DNA of 64,000 nucleotides, taken from NCBI GenBank assembly GCA_035631315.1, contig DASQIZ010000010.1:1-64000 (forward strand), written 5' to 3'. This stretch comes from 40CM-2-70-7 sp035631315. GTDB taxonomy: Bacteria > Gemmatimonadota > Gemmatimonadetes > Gemmatimonadales > GWC2-71-9. Made by a program: the position numbers and the translations under genes. Below are positions 24,981 through 33,568 of this stretch, in pieces. A model generated the notes under the pieces. That model ran no database searches and had not been told where the DNA came from. It saw only the letters and a list, made by a program, of their open reading frames with translations. Position 1 is the first letter of the stretch. Every line of letters begins with the position of its first letter.

Positions 24981-25706
24981 ATGCGCCTGTACGTCAACAT
25001 TGATCACGTCGCGACTATCCGCGAAGCGCGGAAGACCGACGAGCCCGACCCGGTCCGCGCCGCCGCCGACGCCCTGGCCGGCGGGGCCGACGGTATCACC
25101 GTGCACCTCCGCGAGGACCGCCGTCACATTCAGGACGCCGACGTGAAGGCGCTCGCGGCACGCCCCGGACTGATTCTGAACCTCGAGCTCGCGGCGAGTC
25201 CCGAAATCGTGCGGATCGCAGCAAAGCTCCGGCCTCACCAGGCGACGCTCGTCCCTGAGCGCCGTCAGGAGGTCACCACGGAGGGGGGGCTCGCCATCAA
25301 GGCCCGCGACCGGCGCCTGGCGGGAGCAGTCGCCAGGCTGCAGGACGCCGACATTCGCGTTTCCCTCTTCATCGACCCAGATCCCCGCACCATCGACGCG
25401 GCCGCCGCCCTCGGCGTTCCCGCGATCGAGCTGCACACCGGCCGGTACGCCCACACCTGGCGGAAGCATGACCGGGCCCTCGTCCATCTTCAAAAGGCGT
25501 CGATGCACGCGCGGAGGTCCGGCCTGGCCGTCCACGCCGGCCACGGGCTCACGTACCTCAATGTCCGCCCTGTCGCGGCGATCCCCGAGATCGAAGAGCT
25601 CAACATCGGGCACTCCATCGTGAGTAATGCCGTCTTTTGGGGCCTCGAAGGGGCCGTCAGACGGATGCGTGAGTTGGTCGACGGCGCTACCTTGGTTCCC
25701 CGATGA
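24981..25706 (+). CDS. pdxJ: Pyridoxine 5'-phosphate synthase
   Basis: A 241-residue TIM-barrel enzyme that condenses 1-deoxyxylulose 5-phosphate with 3-amino-2-oxopropyl phosphate to make pyridoxine 5'-phosphate. Diagnostic stretches are LYVNIDHVATIREARK, then GADGITVHLREDRRHIQDADV, LNLELAAS, VPERRQEVTTEGG and LNIGHSIVSNAVFWGLE. Length is typical. Its stop overlaps the start of the next gene by 4 bases (ATGA). Confidence 0.95.
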   Translation: MRLYVNIDHVATIREARKTDEPDPVRAAADALAGGADGITVHLREDRRHIQDADVKALAARPGLILNLELAASPEIVRIAAKLRPHQATLVPERRQEVTTEGGLAIKARDRRLAGAVARLQDADIRVSLFIDPDPRTIDAAAALGVPAIELHTGRYAHTWRKHDRALVHLQKASMHARRSGLAVHAGHGLTYLNVRPVAAIPEIEELNIGHSIVSNAVFWGLEGAVRRMRELVDGATLVPR

Positions 25707-27484
25707 GCTCGAGCACGCCTCCCACCGGCCCGCACCGGATGACCGACTTCTTCGCCCTTGAGGCGGGGGAGTATCTGGAGCGCCTGGACGGAGCCCTCGC
25801 GGGAGGCGCGACCCCGCCCCCGGTGGACGAGATGCTCAAGCTCGCCCGGGCGCTCCGGGGCAGCGCGCTCATGGCCAACAAGGCGTTGATCGCGCGGGCC
25901 GCCGCGGGACTCGAGGCACTGGTGCGAGCCGTCCGCGAGGGACGCCGGAACTGGGACGCCGAGACCCAGCAGATCACGATTCGCGCCGTCGACGATCTCA
26001 AGATCCTCATCCGGTCCGTCATGACGTGGACCGACGCCGATTCGGTGAAGGCCGAAGCGCTGTCGGGAGAGCTGGAGCGGCTCGCGGGCACGCCCCGGGC
26101 GTCCGGCGCGGTGCAGAAGATGGATGCGCCATCCCTGGACGCGGGCGCGCGGGCGTTCGTGGCCCGCGAGGGGGCGGCGATTGCGAGCTCTCTCGACCGG
26201 GCGTCACAGGCCTTGCGTGCGAATCCAGTCGCACGCGACCCGCTGCAACAAGTCACCAAGGCCCTTCAGCCCCTGCGCGGACTCGCGGCGCTGAACGATC
26301 TCCCTCCCCTTCCTGACGTCCTCGAAGGGATCGAACGCGCAGTCGCCGAGCTGGAGCGCAGTGAGGGCGGAGCCCCTGCGGGCGTGGATGCGCTCTTCCA
26401 GGCGGCGGCGAGCGCCATCGCCGCGGCCGCACGCGAAGTCGCTGAACAGGGCCGGCCCAATCCTGAAGGGCCGACCTTCAAGGATTTCGCCACCAAGCTG
26501 GTGGCCTTCCTCGGCAGCCAGGAAGCGGAGCCCGGCGTCGTTGCGATCTCGTCTCTGTATTTCGAAGACGACGGGCCGCACGTCGTCAAACGCGGCACCC
26601 CCACTACCAAGCCTGCGACCCTCGGCCGCCTCGAACTGGTGAGCCATGGCGAGCATCTGCGTCAGGCCGCCGACTCCCTCGAGCGTGCGCCGTCGGCGAC
26701 GCAACGCGAGCTGCGCGCTCACACGTTGGCCGGGACCTTCCGGGCCCTCATGAACACGGGTGGCGGGCCACTGGCGACCGGGGTGAGCGAGTTCGCCGAG
26801 GCCGCGCGGGATGCGGTCCGGGACGGGGCGGCGGTCCGTGACGCGCCCGCCTTCTCGGCGGAGCTCCGGCGTGCCGGAGACATCCTGACGCGGTCATCGA
26901 CGGAAGAAGAGGCCGGGCTGGCAACCGAGCTCAGCGACGTGACGGCGACGATTCGGAACCTCGGCGGATTTCCTGCTGAGGCCACGCCGATCGTACCGAT
27001 CGAGTCTCTCGCTCCCGTCGCTCCGGCGCGTGCGCCAGCCCCGGTCCCCGCTCCTGTTCCCCCGCCGGCTCCGGCACCCGCGTCGGCGGCGGTTCCGCCC
27101 GCCGAGGACGTCATAGAAGAAACGCCCGATCTGGTTGGAGCGTGGGCCATGTATGAGCGTGTTGGTTCCGGTGATCTGGGTGCAGCATCGCTCGACGTGC
27201 TGATCGCAGGAGCGACTGCCGTTGCGCCACCGCCGGTCGCCGTCCGTCCGGTCGCCGCGACTGCTCCGGCGCCGAAGCCGGCACCTGCCACGCCTCGAGC
27301 GCCCGCGCCGGCCCCCGCGGAGCCGCAGGTCGTAGACATTCGGACGCTGCTGTATCGTGGGGACGCGGCCCGCCGCCGGGCCGCGGAGCTGAGAGCCCAT
27401 GCGCGCAATGTCTCAGGCGAGGAGCTGCGCGCGCTCGTCGAAGAAGTCTGCGATCTTGTCGACCTCGCCCTCGAACCCGCCTAA
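25703..27484 (+). CDS. Hpt-like domain protein with Pro/Ala-rich linker
   Basis: 593 residues, cytoplasmic by composition. Two histidine-phosphotransfer-like four-helix segments can be seen. The first (about 12-110) has LARALRGSALM where a canonical domain has HTLKGSA, so the phosphorylated His is replaced by Arg49. The second (about 310-400) keeps His340 in RAHTLAGTFRALM. A long Ala/Pro/Val linker follows (about 435-475 and again near 515-545), then a conserved-looking helical tail. The layout recalls FimL and the N-terminus of ChpA, which act in chemosensory control of type IV pili. It lies about 4 kb from the chemosensory operon but on the other strand. Assignment is tentative. Confidence 0.6.
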   Translation: MSSSTPPTGPHRMTDFFALEAGEYLERLDGALAGGATPPPVDEMLKLARALRGSALMANKALIARAAAGLEALVRAVREGRRNWDAETQQITIRAVDDLKILIRSVMTWTDADSVKAEALSGELERLAGTPRASGAVQKMDAPSLDAGARAFVAREGAAIASSLDRASQALRANPVARDPLQQVTKALQPLRGLAALNDLPPLPDVLEGIERAVAELERSEGGAPAGVDALFQAAASAIAAAAREVAEQGRPNPEGPTFKDFATKLVAFLGSQEAEPGVVAISSLYFEDDGPHVVKRGTPTTKPATLGRLELVSHGEHLRQAADSLERAPSATQRELRAHTLAGTFRALMNTGGGPLATGVSEFAEAARDAVRDGAAVRDAPAFSAELRRAGDILTRSSTEEEAGLATELSDVTATIRNLGGFPAEATPIVPIESLAPVAPARAPAPVPAPVPPPAPAPASAAVPPAEDVIEETPDLVGAWAMYERVGSGDLGAASLDVLIAGATAVAPPPVAVRPVAATAPAPKPAPATPRAPAPAPAEPQVVDIRTLLYRGDAARRRAAELRAHARNVSGEELRALVEEVCDLVDLALEPA

Positions 27485-28502
27485 ACGCCCCGCCTCCTGG
27501 GCCTGGGCCCTGGGGCTCGTGATCACCGCCCTCTGCCTCTGGTGGGCGGTGCGCGACGTCCACTGGGGTGAGGTCGGCGCCGCCCTCACCACCGTCAACG
27601 TTCCGCTCCTTCTATTAGTAGTGATCCTTGCCACGCTCACCTTCCCCCTGCGGATGATCCGGTGGCGGGTGATGCTGCGGGGCGATGACGACTCACCCGT
27701 AGCGTGGTCCGCGCTCTGGCACGCCGTCGCGATCGGGTTCATGGCGAACAACCTCCTGCCGGCCCGGGCCGGAGAGTTCGCACGGGCATATGTGGTCAAG
27801 CGTCAGGCTCCCGTTCGTTTCATCACGGCGCTCGCCACCATCGGCGTCGAGCGCTTGTTCGACGGGTTGCTGATGCTGGCGCTCATGGCGGTCGCCATCG
27901 CGGCGCCCTCCTTCCCCGCCAACACCGTGATCCAGGGAGTGTCCCTCGCGCACGTAGCGAATGGCGCCGCCATCGTGTTCTCGGCGTTTCTGGTCGTCGC
28001 GTTCATCGTGGCGCTCCATCCCGCTCCGTGGCTCCGACTCGCCGATCGGCTCACCCGCGCGGTGCTGCCGGAACGCATCGCGCATCGGGTGAACGATCTC
28101 CTGCACGGACTCATCGAGGGCCTCGCGGTCTTGAGGAAGCCTGGCCGCTTTCTTGCCGTCTTGTGGTGGTCGCTCGTCCAGTGGGTGGTCAATGCGGCGT
28201 CGTTCGCGCTGTGCTTCAAGGCGTTCGGACTTTCGGTGCCGGCGGTGGGGTCGCTTCTGTTGCAGGGGATTCTGGGATTCGGGGTCGCGATCCCATCGTC
28301 GCCCGGATACGCCGGCGTGTTCGAAAGCGCGACCAAGGTCACGCTCGAGCTCTATCACGTGGATCCCAGCCGGGCCCTCGCGTACGCCCTGACGTATCAC
28401 CTCACCACGTTCATCCCGATCACCGTCCTGGGACTCTACTCGCTCTCGCGCGCGCGGCTGCATCTCGGTGAGCTCCGCAGTGCCGCGGCGGAGCAAGCGT
28501 GA
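27456..28502 (+). CDS. YbhN/UPF0104-type integral membrane protein
   Basis: A polytopic inner-membrane protein of the lysylphosphatidylglycerol synthetase N-terminal (flippase-like) family. About eight hydrophobic helices and the family blocks are present: LTFPLRMIRWRVML, MANNLLPARAGEFARAY, ATIGVERLFDGLLML and GVAIPSSPGYAGVFE. Relatives flip or move lipids, or act in glycosylation. The lipid-synthase catalytic domain is absent. I chose TTG 27456 because it gives a normal-length N-terminus; ATG 27399 or 27408 would add 16-19 residues and deepen the overlap with the previous gene. The stop overlaps ispE by 4 bases. Confidence 0.8.
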   Translation: MSTSPSNPPKRPASWAWALGLVITALCLWWAVRDVHWGEVGAALTTVNVPLLLLVVILATLTFPLRMIRWRVMLRGDDDSPVAWSALWHAVAIGFMANNLLPARAGEFARAYVVKRQAPVRFITALATIGVERLFDGLLMLALMAVAIAAPSFPANTVIQGVSLAHVANGAAIVFSAFLVVAFIVALHPAPWLRLADRLTRAVLPERIAHRVNDLLHGLIEGLAVLRKPGRFLAVLWWSLVQWVVNAASFALCFKAFGLSVPAVGSLLLQGILGFGVAIPSSPGYAGVFESATKVTLELYHVDPSRALAYALTYHLTTFIPITVLGLYSLSRARLHLGELRSAAAEQA

Positions 28503-29392
28503 CCCCCGATCGGCTGAAGACGCTGGCGCACGCGAAGGTCAATCTCTTCTTGCGAATCCTGGCCCGGGAACACTCCGGCTTCCATCAGATCGAGACCGCG
28601 TTCCTGCTCCTCGAGCTCGCGGACGAAATCGAGGTTCGGCGGATCGACCGTGGCGTCCAGCTCGACGTCGACGGCCCCGATCTCGGTCCGGTCGAGGAGA
28701 ACCTGGCGGTGCGGGCAGCGAAGGCGGTCCTCGAAGCCACGGGGGCGAATTTCGGCGTCGAGATTCAGCTCGCCAAGAAGATCCCCACGCGCGCGGGGCT
28801 CGGCGGCGGCTCAAGTGACGGGGCTGCCATCCTGCACGTGGTGAATGCCCTGGCCGGGAACGCCGTTCCCCGACACGAGCTCAACCACCTCGCGGCCAGG
28901 CTCGGCTCCGATGTCGCCTTTTTCGCCGCCGGTGTGCCCGCCGCGTTGGGCTGGGGCCGTGGGGAGCGGCTGCTGGCCCTGACGCCGCCGCCGGCGGCTC
29001 CCGCCTTGATCGCTCTCCCCCGCGGAGTCGAGGTATCCACGCCTGACGCCTACCGGTGGTGGGACCAGAGCGGGATGCACGAGGGGAGCCGGGGACCCGT
29101 GGTGCTCGAGCCGGGTTCGCTCTCTTCCTGGGGGAGCGTCGGACGGCTCGGCGCCAATGACTTCGAGCTACCCGTGTTCGGGAAGCATCCCGAGGTCAGG
29201 ACGCTCTTCGAACGGATGGCGGAGACGAGACCGTATTGGGTGCGGATGTCGGGCTCAGGAAGCGCCGTGGCAGCGGTGTACCGGACCGAACGCGATCGAG
29301 ATGACGCCATCTCCCGACTGGGGACCAAGGACCAGACGAGCATTGCTTCGACGACCCGCGCGATCCCTGCGGCACCGCCCGCCGTCGCCTGA
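28499..29392 (+). CDS. ispE: 4-diphosphocytidyl-2-C-methyl-D-erythritol kinase
   Basis: A 297-residue GHMP kinase of the MEP isoprenoid pathway, phosphorylating CDP-ME at the 2-hydroxyl. The N-terminal AKVNLFLRIL with the catalytic Lys, the ATP-binding PTRAGLGGGSSDGAA loop, SDVAFFAAG and the C-terminal RMSGSGSAVAAVY are all present. The GTG start overlaps the preceding stop (GTGA). The last 15 residues are an Ala/Pro/Thr tail. Confidence 0.93.
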   Translation: MTPDRLKTLAHAKVNLFLRILAREHSGFHQIETAFLLLELADEIEVRRIDRGVQLDVDGPDLGPVEENLAVRAAKAVLEATGANFGVEIQLAKKIPTRAGLGGGSSDGAAILHVVNALAGNAVPRHELNHLAARLGSDVAFFAAGVPAALGWGRGERLLALTPPPAAPALIALPRGVEVSTPDAYRWWDQSGMHEGSRGPVVLEPGSLSSWGSVGRLGANDFELPVFGKHPEVRTLFERMAETRPYWVRMSGSGSAVAAVYRTERDRDDAISRLGTKDQTSIASTTRAIPAAPPAVA

Positions 29393-29463
29393 GGTGGACA
29401 CCCGACAGCTTTCTGACTAGAGCGGGTCTTGCGTTAGATGCGCAAAATGAGCACCGTCCAGCC

Positions 29464-30024
29464 ATGCGGAAGATTCTCCTGCTCGCAATCGCCGTGGCAG
29501 CATGCGGTGATGTCACCGGACCTGCCAAGAGCGTCATCACGGCCACCGTGAATGGGACCCCGTTCACCGCAGCAGATACCCAGCCCTTCGGGCTCGGCAT
29601 GCTCGACACGCTCAACATGTCGCTGGTTCTCACCGGGTCGCAGTTCGTGTCGCCACTCGTATACCAGAGTCTGTCTGTCTCGCTCCGCGACTTCCACGGC
29701 GTCGGGCAGTATCAGACCTGCGGGCACTTGAGCTCGATGTTCGGCATCTACTACCAGATCGATCAACACGGCACGACAGGGTCCCCAGCCTACACAACCG
29801 ACACGCTCTGCGGTGGTGAGGTCGATATTCTATCCTATGCGCCCACCTCGCTGACGATTTCAGGAACATTCCACTTCAACGGTACCAGCGTCGCCGCCGC
29901 GGACACGGTTCGCGTCACCGACGGCAAGTTCTCCGGCAGGATCACCCTGGCCGGACTCATCGTCGATCCGCCCGCCAGTCCGGAATCTCTGCCACCCACC
30001 GCGCTGCCCGCCCGGCGCCGTTAG
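29464..30024 (+). CDS. Putative lipoprotein of unknown function
   Basis: 186 residues with a short signal MRKILLLAIAVAAC whose Cys14 is a good lipid site. The mature sequence is beta-rich (SVITATVNGTPFTAADTQPF, then ITISGTFHFNG-like), similar in style to DUF6252-type extracellular lipoproteins common in these bacteria. The C-terminal 25 residues are Pro/Arg-rich. No function assigned. Confidence 0.65.
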   Translation: MRKILLLAIAVAACGDVTGPAKSVITATVNGTPFTAADTQPFGLGMLDTLNMSLVLTGSQFVSPLVYQSLSVSLRDFHGVGQYQTCGHLSSMFGIYYQIDQHGTTGSPAYTTDTLCGGEVDILSYAPTSLTISGTFHFNGTSVAAADTVRVTDGKFSGRITLAGLIVDPPASPESLPPTALPARRR

Positions 30025-30072
30025 TCCTGCCCCCTTAGCTTCGAAGGCACCCTCGAAGCCCTCGCGGTGCAG

Positions 30073-30162
30073 ATGAATGAGCTCGCGAATGCGCAGGAGT
30101 TCATGCAGCGCATGCTCGTGAAGAAGGTCGAACCCCAGTCCAAGGCGACCACGCCCCACTAA
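30073..30162 (+). pseudogene. Short C-terminal remnant before the MFS gene
   Basis: ATG 30073 to TAA 30162 encodes 29 residues (NELANAQEFMQRMLVKKVEP and a short tail) with G/C-biased third positions like real coding sequence. The frame stays open back to 30025, where it meets the stop of the preceding lipoprotein in the same frame. It looks like the end of a helical protein whose front is lost, or a very small gene. It ends 4 bp before the MFS start, so it could act as a translated leader. Confidence 0.3.
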
Positions 30163-30166
30163 TCCG

Positions 30167-31501
30167 TTGCGGATCTCCAACCCTCGCATCCTCGTCGCAG
30201 TATGCCTGGGCTACTTCATGGCCGTGCTCGATTCGACGGTCGTGAACGTGGCTCTGCCCGACATGGCCCAAGGTCTGGGCACGGGCATCTCCGGCATGCA
30301 GTGGGTCGTAGACGGCTATGCCCTGCTCTTCGCGAGCCTGCTGCTGCCCGCGGGCGCCATCGGCGACCGTTGGGGCAACCGCGGCACCTTCGCGCTCGGC
30401 CTCGCGCTCTTCACCGGCTCCTCAGTGCTCTGCGGCATCGCCCCCAACCTCGGCACTCTGATCGCCTTCCGCGGGATCCAGGGGATCGGCGCCGCGATCC
30501 AGGTGCCTGCCTCCCTCGCCCTGCTCCGCAACCACTATCACGACCCCGCAGAGCGGGCCTACGCGATCGGCATCTGGGCCGCCGCGACGGGACTGGCCGT
30601 CGCCGCGGGGCCCGTGGTGGGTGGGGTCCTGACGCACGCCTTCGGGTGGCGGAGTGTCTTTCTCGTGAATCTCCCGATCGGCATCGCCGGCGTGTACCTG
30701 ACCATGCGGTACGTGCCTCCGGTTCCGCGCAGCCTCGTGGATGCGGACATCGGCACGCAGGCGTTGGCGGTGACCGCGCTGGCCGCTCTCACCTTCGCGC
30801 TCATTCAGGGAGAGCCGTGGGGCTGGACGTCGTGGATGGTCGTCGGATCGGCCTCGCTGGCGGTGGTCACCGGCGCGCTGTGGCTGCGCGCGGAGCGGAG
30901 AGCCGAGCATCCCTTGTTGCCGTTGGACCTGTTTCAGAATCCCACGTACAGCGCCGCCAACGTGGTGGGCTTTGCCCTGTCATTCGGATTCTACGGGCAG
31001 CTGTTCCTCATGAGCTTGTTCTTCCAGAACATCCAGCACTTCAGCGCGCTGCACGCCGGCCTCGCGATTCTTCCGCAGACCTTGATGATGAGTGGCGTGA
31101 ACTTCGCGTCGGGCCGGCTCACCGCGCGCTACGGCGCGCGGCCACCATTGGTGTGGGGGCTGACGATCGGAGGAATCGGACTGCTGGGATTGGGACAGCT
31201 GACTGCGACATCCGCGCTCGGCGTCGCCGTTCTGCCCATGCTCGCGGTCGGCGTCGGCTCGGCCCTGACGATGCCGGCGATGACTGCCACCGCCATCGAG
31301 CACACGCCCAAGGAGCGGGCGGGGATCGGTGCGGCAGTACTCAACGCCGCCCGTCAGGTCGGCGGCGTGATGGGGATCGCGCTCCTCGGAGCGTTCGTGG
31401 CCGGCACGCACTTCATGAGCGGTTTCCCGTGGGGCATGCGGCTCGCCGGCGCCCTCTTCCTGGGCGCCGGCGTATTGAGCTGGACGTCGGTGGAGCGTTA
31501 A
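30167..31501 (+). CDS. MFS transporter, DHA2-type drug exporter
   Basis: A 444-residue inner-membrane protein with about 14 hydrophobic helices, as in the H+ antiporter-2 group. LDSTVVNVALPDMA in helix 1 is the family's D1 motif, DRWGNRGTFALG is the loop 2-3 signature, and GPVVGGVLTHAFGWRSVFLVNLPIG is motif C plus the following loop. Probably exports a hydrophobic compound by proton exchange; substrate unknown. The start is TTG 30167 with no evident ribosome site, so a start within a few codons is uncertain. Confidence 0.85.
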   Translation: MRISNPRILVAVCLGYFMAVLDSTVVNVALPDMAQGLGTGISGMQWVVDGYALLFASLLLPAGAIGDRWGNRGTFALGLALFTGSSVLCGIAPNLGTLIAFRGIQGIGAAIQVPASLALLRNHYHDPAERAYAIGIWAAATGLAVAAGPVVGGVLTHAFGWRSVFLVNLPIGIAGVYLTMRYVPPVPRSLVDADIGTQALAVTALAALTFALIQGEPWGWTSWMVVGSASLAVVTGALWLRAERRAEHPLLPLDLFQNPTYSAANVVGFALSFGFYGQLFLMSLFFQNIQHFSALHAGLAILPQTLMMSGVNFASGRLTARYGARPPLVWGLTIGGIGLLGLGQLTATSALGVAVLPMLAVGVGSALTMPAMTATAIEHTPKERAGIGAAVLNAARQVGGVMGIALLGAFVAGTHFMSGFPWGMRLAGALFLGAGVLSWTSVER

Positions 31502-31509
31502 GCGAACGG

Positions 31510-32127
31510 TCAGTACACGTGAAGCGCGTCCAGGATCAGCCGCAGCGCGGCGGGATGCGGCAGGAGGAGAATGTGTCCTCCGAACGGCACCGTCTCTCCC
31601 GACAGGCTCAGGCTCGACTCGATGCATAGCCCCATCTGCCCCTTCGTGAGGTCCTGCCCCGCCAGAATCCGATCGGGGGGCTCCACGCCGAAGGTCGGGA
31701 CCGAGAGCATGACCATGCGACCCGTGAGGGACGCCAGCGCTCCGGTGTAGGCTCCGCAGATGATGTTCGCCGTCTCCATGAGCGACGACTTGATCATCCC
31801 GTCGAATGCGCCCTCGGCCGGCTCGGTCTGCCCCAGGAGCAATCCCGCCAGCCGGCGGGCCCGCTCTTCGGGCATCAGGAAGACCAGCGAACCCGTGACA
31901 TCACCAAGCACCTGCATCGCCACGACCACGACCTTGCGGTCGGCGTAGCCCAGGACCTGCGGCACATTCTCGGCCTTGGTCAGGGTGAACTCGGGGATCG
32001 AGATCCACACCTGGCGGTCGGTGAGCTGTCCCAGCGCCGTCGCGGCGTGCCCGCTCGCGATGTTCGCGACTTCCCGGAGGGCATCGATCTCGATGCCGGC
32101 CGGGTCGAGCTGCGCCCCGGTGGTCAC
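31510..32127 (-). CDS. cheC: Chemotaxis phosphatase CheC
   Basis: 205 residues from GTG 32127, overlapping the cheY stop. It dephosphorylates CheY-P. Both CheC active-site helices are intact: LREVANIASGHA (Glu19, Asn22) and SLMETANIICGA (Glu118, Asn121), each in the E-x2-N layout. The family also binds CheD, whose gene is in the same operon, so a CheC-CheD adaptation loop is likely. It is the last gene of the nine-gene operon. Confidence 0.9.
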   Translation of the reverse strand: MTTGAQLDPAGIEIDALREVANIASGHAATALGQLTDRQVWISIPEFTLTKAENVPQVLGYADRKVVVVAMQVLGDVTGSLVFLMPEERARRLAGLLLGQTEPAEGAFDGMIKSSLMETANIICGAYTGALASLTGRMVMLSVPTFGVEPPDRILAGQDLTKGQMGLCIESSLSLSGETVPFGGHILLLPHPAALRLILDALHVY

Positions 32128-32486
32128 TGTTCGGCGTCGCCCAGCGCCTCGAGGACGCGAGCGGCGGTGAAGGGCTTCACGATGAAGCCGGACGCGCCGG
32201 CCGCGAGAGCCTCCTGCATGATCTTTTCCTGGCCCATGGCGCTGCACATGACGATCTTGGCGCCCCCGTCCTGCTTGCGGATTTCCCGCACGGCGTCGAG
32301 CCCGCTCATGTCCGGCATCACCACGTCCATCAGCACAACATCGGGCTTCAGCCGCTCGTACTGGGCCACGGCTTCCTTCCCGTTCGACGCTTCGCCGACG
32401 ACTTCGTAGCCGGCCTTCTCCACGAACCCGGTCAACATCATCCGGGTGAAGATCGCGTCATCACACAGCAACACCGTCCCGCTCAT
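32124..32486 (-). CDS. cheY: Response regulator CheY
   Basis: 120 residues, a stand-alone receiver. The acidic pocket is CDD (residues 8-10), the phosphorylated residue is Asp54 in VVLMDVVMPDMSG, and the Lys lies in FIVKPF. No output domain. It is expected to carry the signal from CheA to a motor or pilus not encoded here. It overlaps cheB upstream and cheC downstream by 4 bases each. Confidence 0.92.
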   Translation of the reverse strand: MSGTVLLCDDAIFTRMMLTGFVEKAGYEVVGEASNGKEAVAQYERLKPDVVLMDVVMPDMSGLDAVREIRKQDGGAKIVMCSAMGQEKIMQEALAAGASGFIVKPFTAARVLEALGDAEQ

Positions 32487-33568
32487 GGTTCCTCTCCTGT
32501 AGGTTTCCGTTCACGACGCCGCTTCCGAGTCCATCCGCTGATGCAGTCGGCGACCTGCGAAAGCGGCAATACCACATCGATCGCGCCTCGTGCGACCGCT
32601 TCTTTCGGCATTCCGTACACGACGCACGTCGCTTCGTCCTGCGCGACCGTCGCCGCTCCGGCGCTCTTCATGGCGACGAGGCCTTCGGCCCCGTCGTCTC
32701 CCATCCCGGTGAGGATCACCCCGAGCGCCTCACTCCCCACCTGTTCGGCCACCGAGCGGAACAGCACGTCCGCGCTCGGGCGGTGACGGGACACGAGGTC
32801 TCCGTGACTGAGATCCACCGCGAACCCGGTCCGAGACCGCTTCAGGCTCAGGTGCAGACCCCCAGGGGCGATCAACGCCAACCCGTCCTGCACCTCGTCG
32901 CCCGCCTCCGCTTCGCGTACCGCGATTTCGCAGCGTTCGTCCAGATGCTTCGCGAAGGCCGTCGTGAACCCCGCGGGCATGTGCTGCACCACGATGATCC
33001 CGGGCGTATCCGCCGGCAGCGCCGCCAGGACCTCATGCAGCGCCTGCGGCCCCCCAGTCGACGCGGCAATCGCGATCACCCGCCGGCTCGCCCCCCCCGC
33101 CACCGGCATCGCCGGCGGAACGACCCGGGGCGTCGGAGCGGCAACCGCGGGACCCCGCCTCCGCAACCGCGCCGCGGCTGCGCCGCGGATCGCGTCGAGG
33201 AGAATGATCCTCGACTCCTGCACGAACTCCCGCACGCCGATTTTCGGCTTCGCGACGACCTCGACGGCGCCGTCATGCAGCGCTTGCAACGCGGCCCGCG
33301 ATCCCTGCACGCTGTGACTCGAGCAGATGACCACGGGAATCGGATCCTGTGCCATCTGCGACCGGAGGAAGGTCAGACCGTCTTCCTCAGGCATGTCGAG
33401 ATCCAGCACGATCACGTCGGGCCGCTTGATCGCCATCCGCCGGCGCGCAACGATCGGATTCGGTGCGGTGGACACCGAAACGCCGTCCGACTCCGCAAGC
33501 ACCGCCGTCATCGCTTCCCGCACCACGGCGGAGTCGTCGACCACCAGCACGTGGAGTGGCTTGCTCAC
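32483..33568 (-). CDS. cheB: Protein-glutamate methylesterase/deamidase CheB
   Basis: 361 residues from GTG 33568, which overlaps the cheR stop. The N-terminal receiver has DDSAVV and Asp56 in DVIVLDLDMPEEDG. The C-terminal esterase carries the Ser-His-Asp triad in IAASTGGPQAL, VVQHMPAGFT and GMGDDGAEGL. It removes methyl groups added by CheR to the MCP once activated by CheA. A Pro/Arg-rich linker of about 35 residues joins the domains. Confidence 0.95.
   Translation of the reverse strand: MSKPLHVLVVDDSAVVREAMTAVLAESDGVSVSTAPNPIVARRRMAIKRPDVIVLDLDMPEEDGLTFLRSQMAQDPIPVVICSSHSVQGSRAALQALHDGAVEVVAKPKIGVREFVQESRIILLDAIRGAAAARLRRRGPAVAAPTPRVVPPAMPVAGGASRRVIAIAASTGGPQALHEVLAALPADTPGIIVVQHMPAGFTTAFAKHLDERCEIAVREAEAGDEVQDGLALIAPGGLHLSLKRSRTGFAVDLSHGDLVSRHRPSADVLFRSVAEQVGSEALGVILTGMGDDGAEGLVAMKSAGAATVAQDEATCVVYGMPKEAVARGAIDVVLPLSQVADCISGWTRKRRRERKPTGEEP

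Noticed and set aside
24936..25613. Upstream extension of the lipoprotein gene at 24468-24935 to a 381-residue protein
   Set aside because: The extra 226 residues are antisense to pdxJ, and the lipoprotein signal with its ribosome site begins at GTG 24935.
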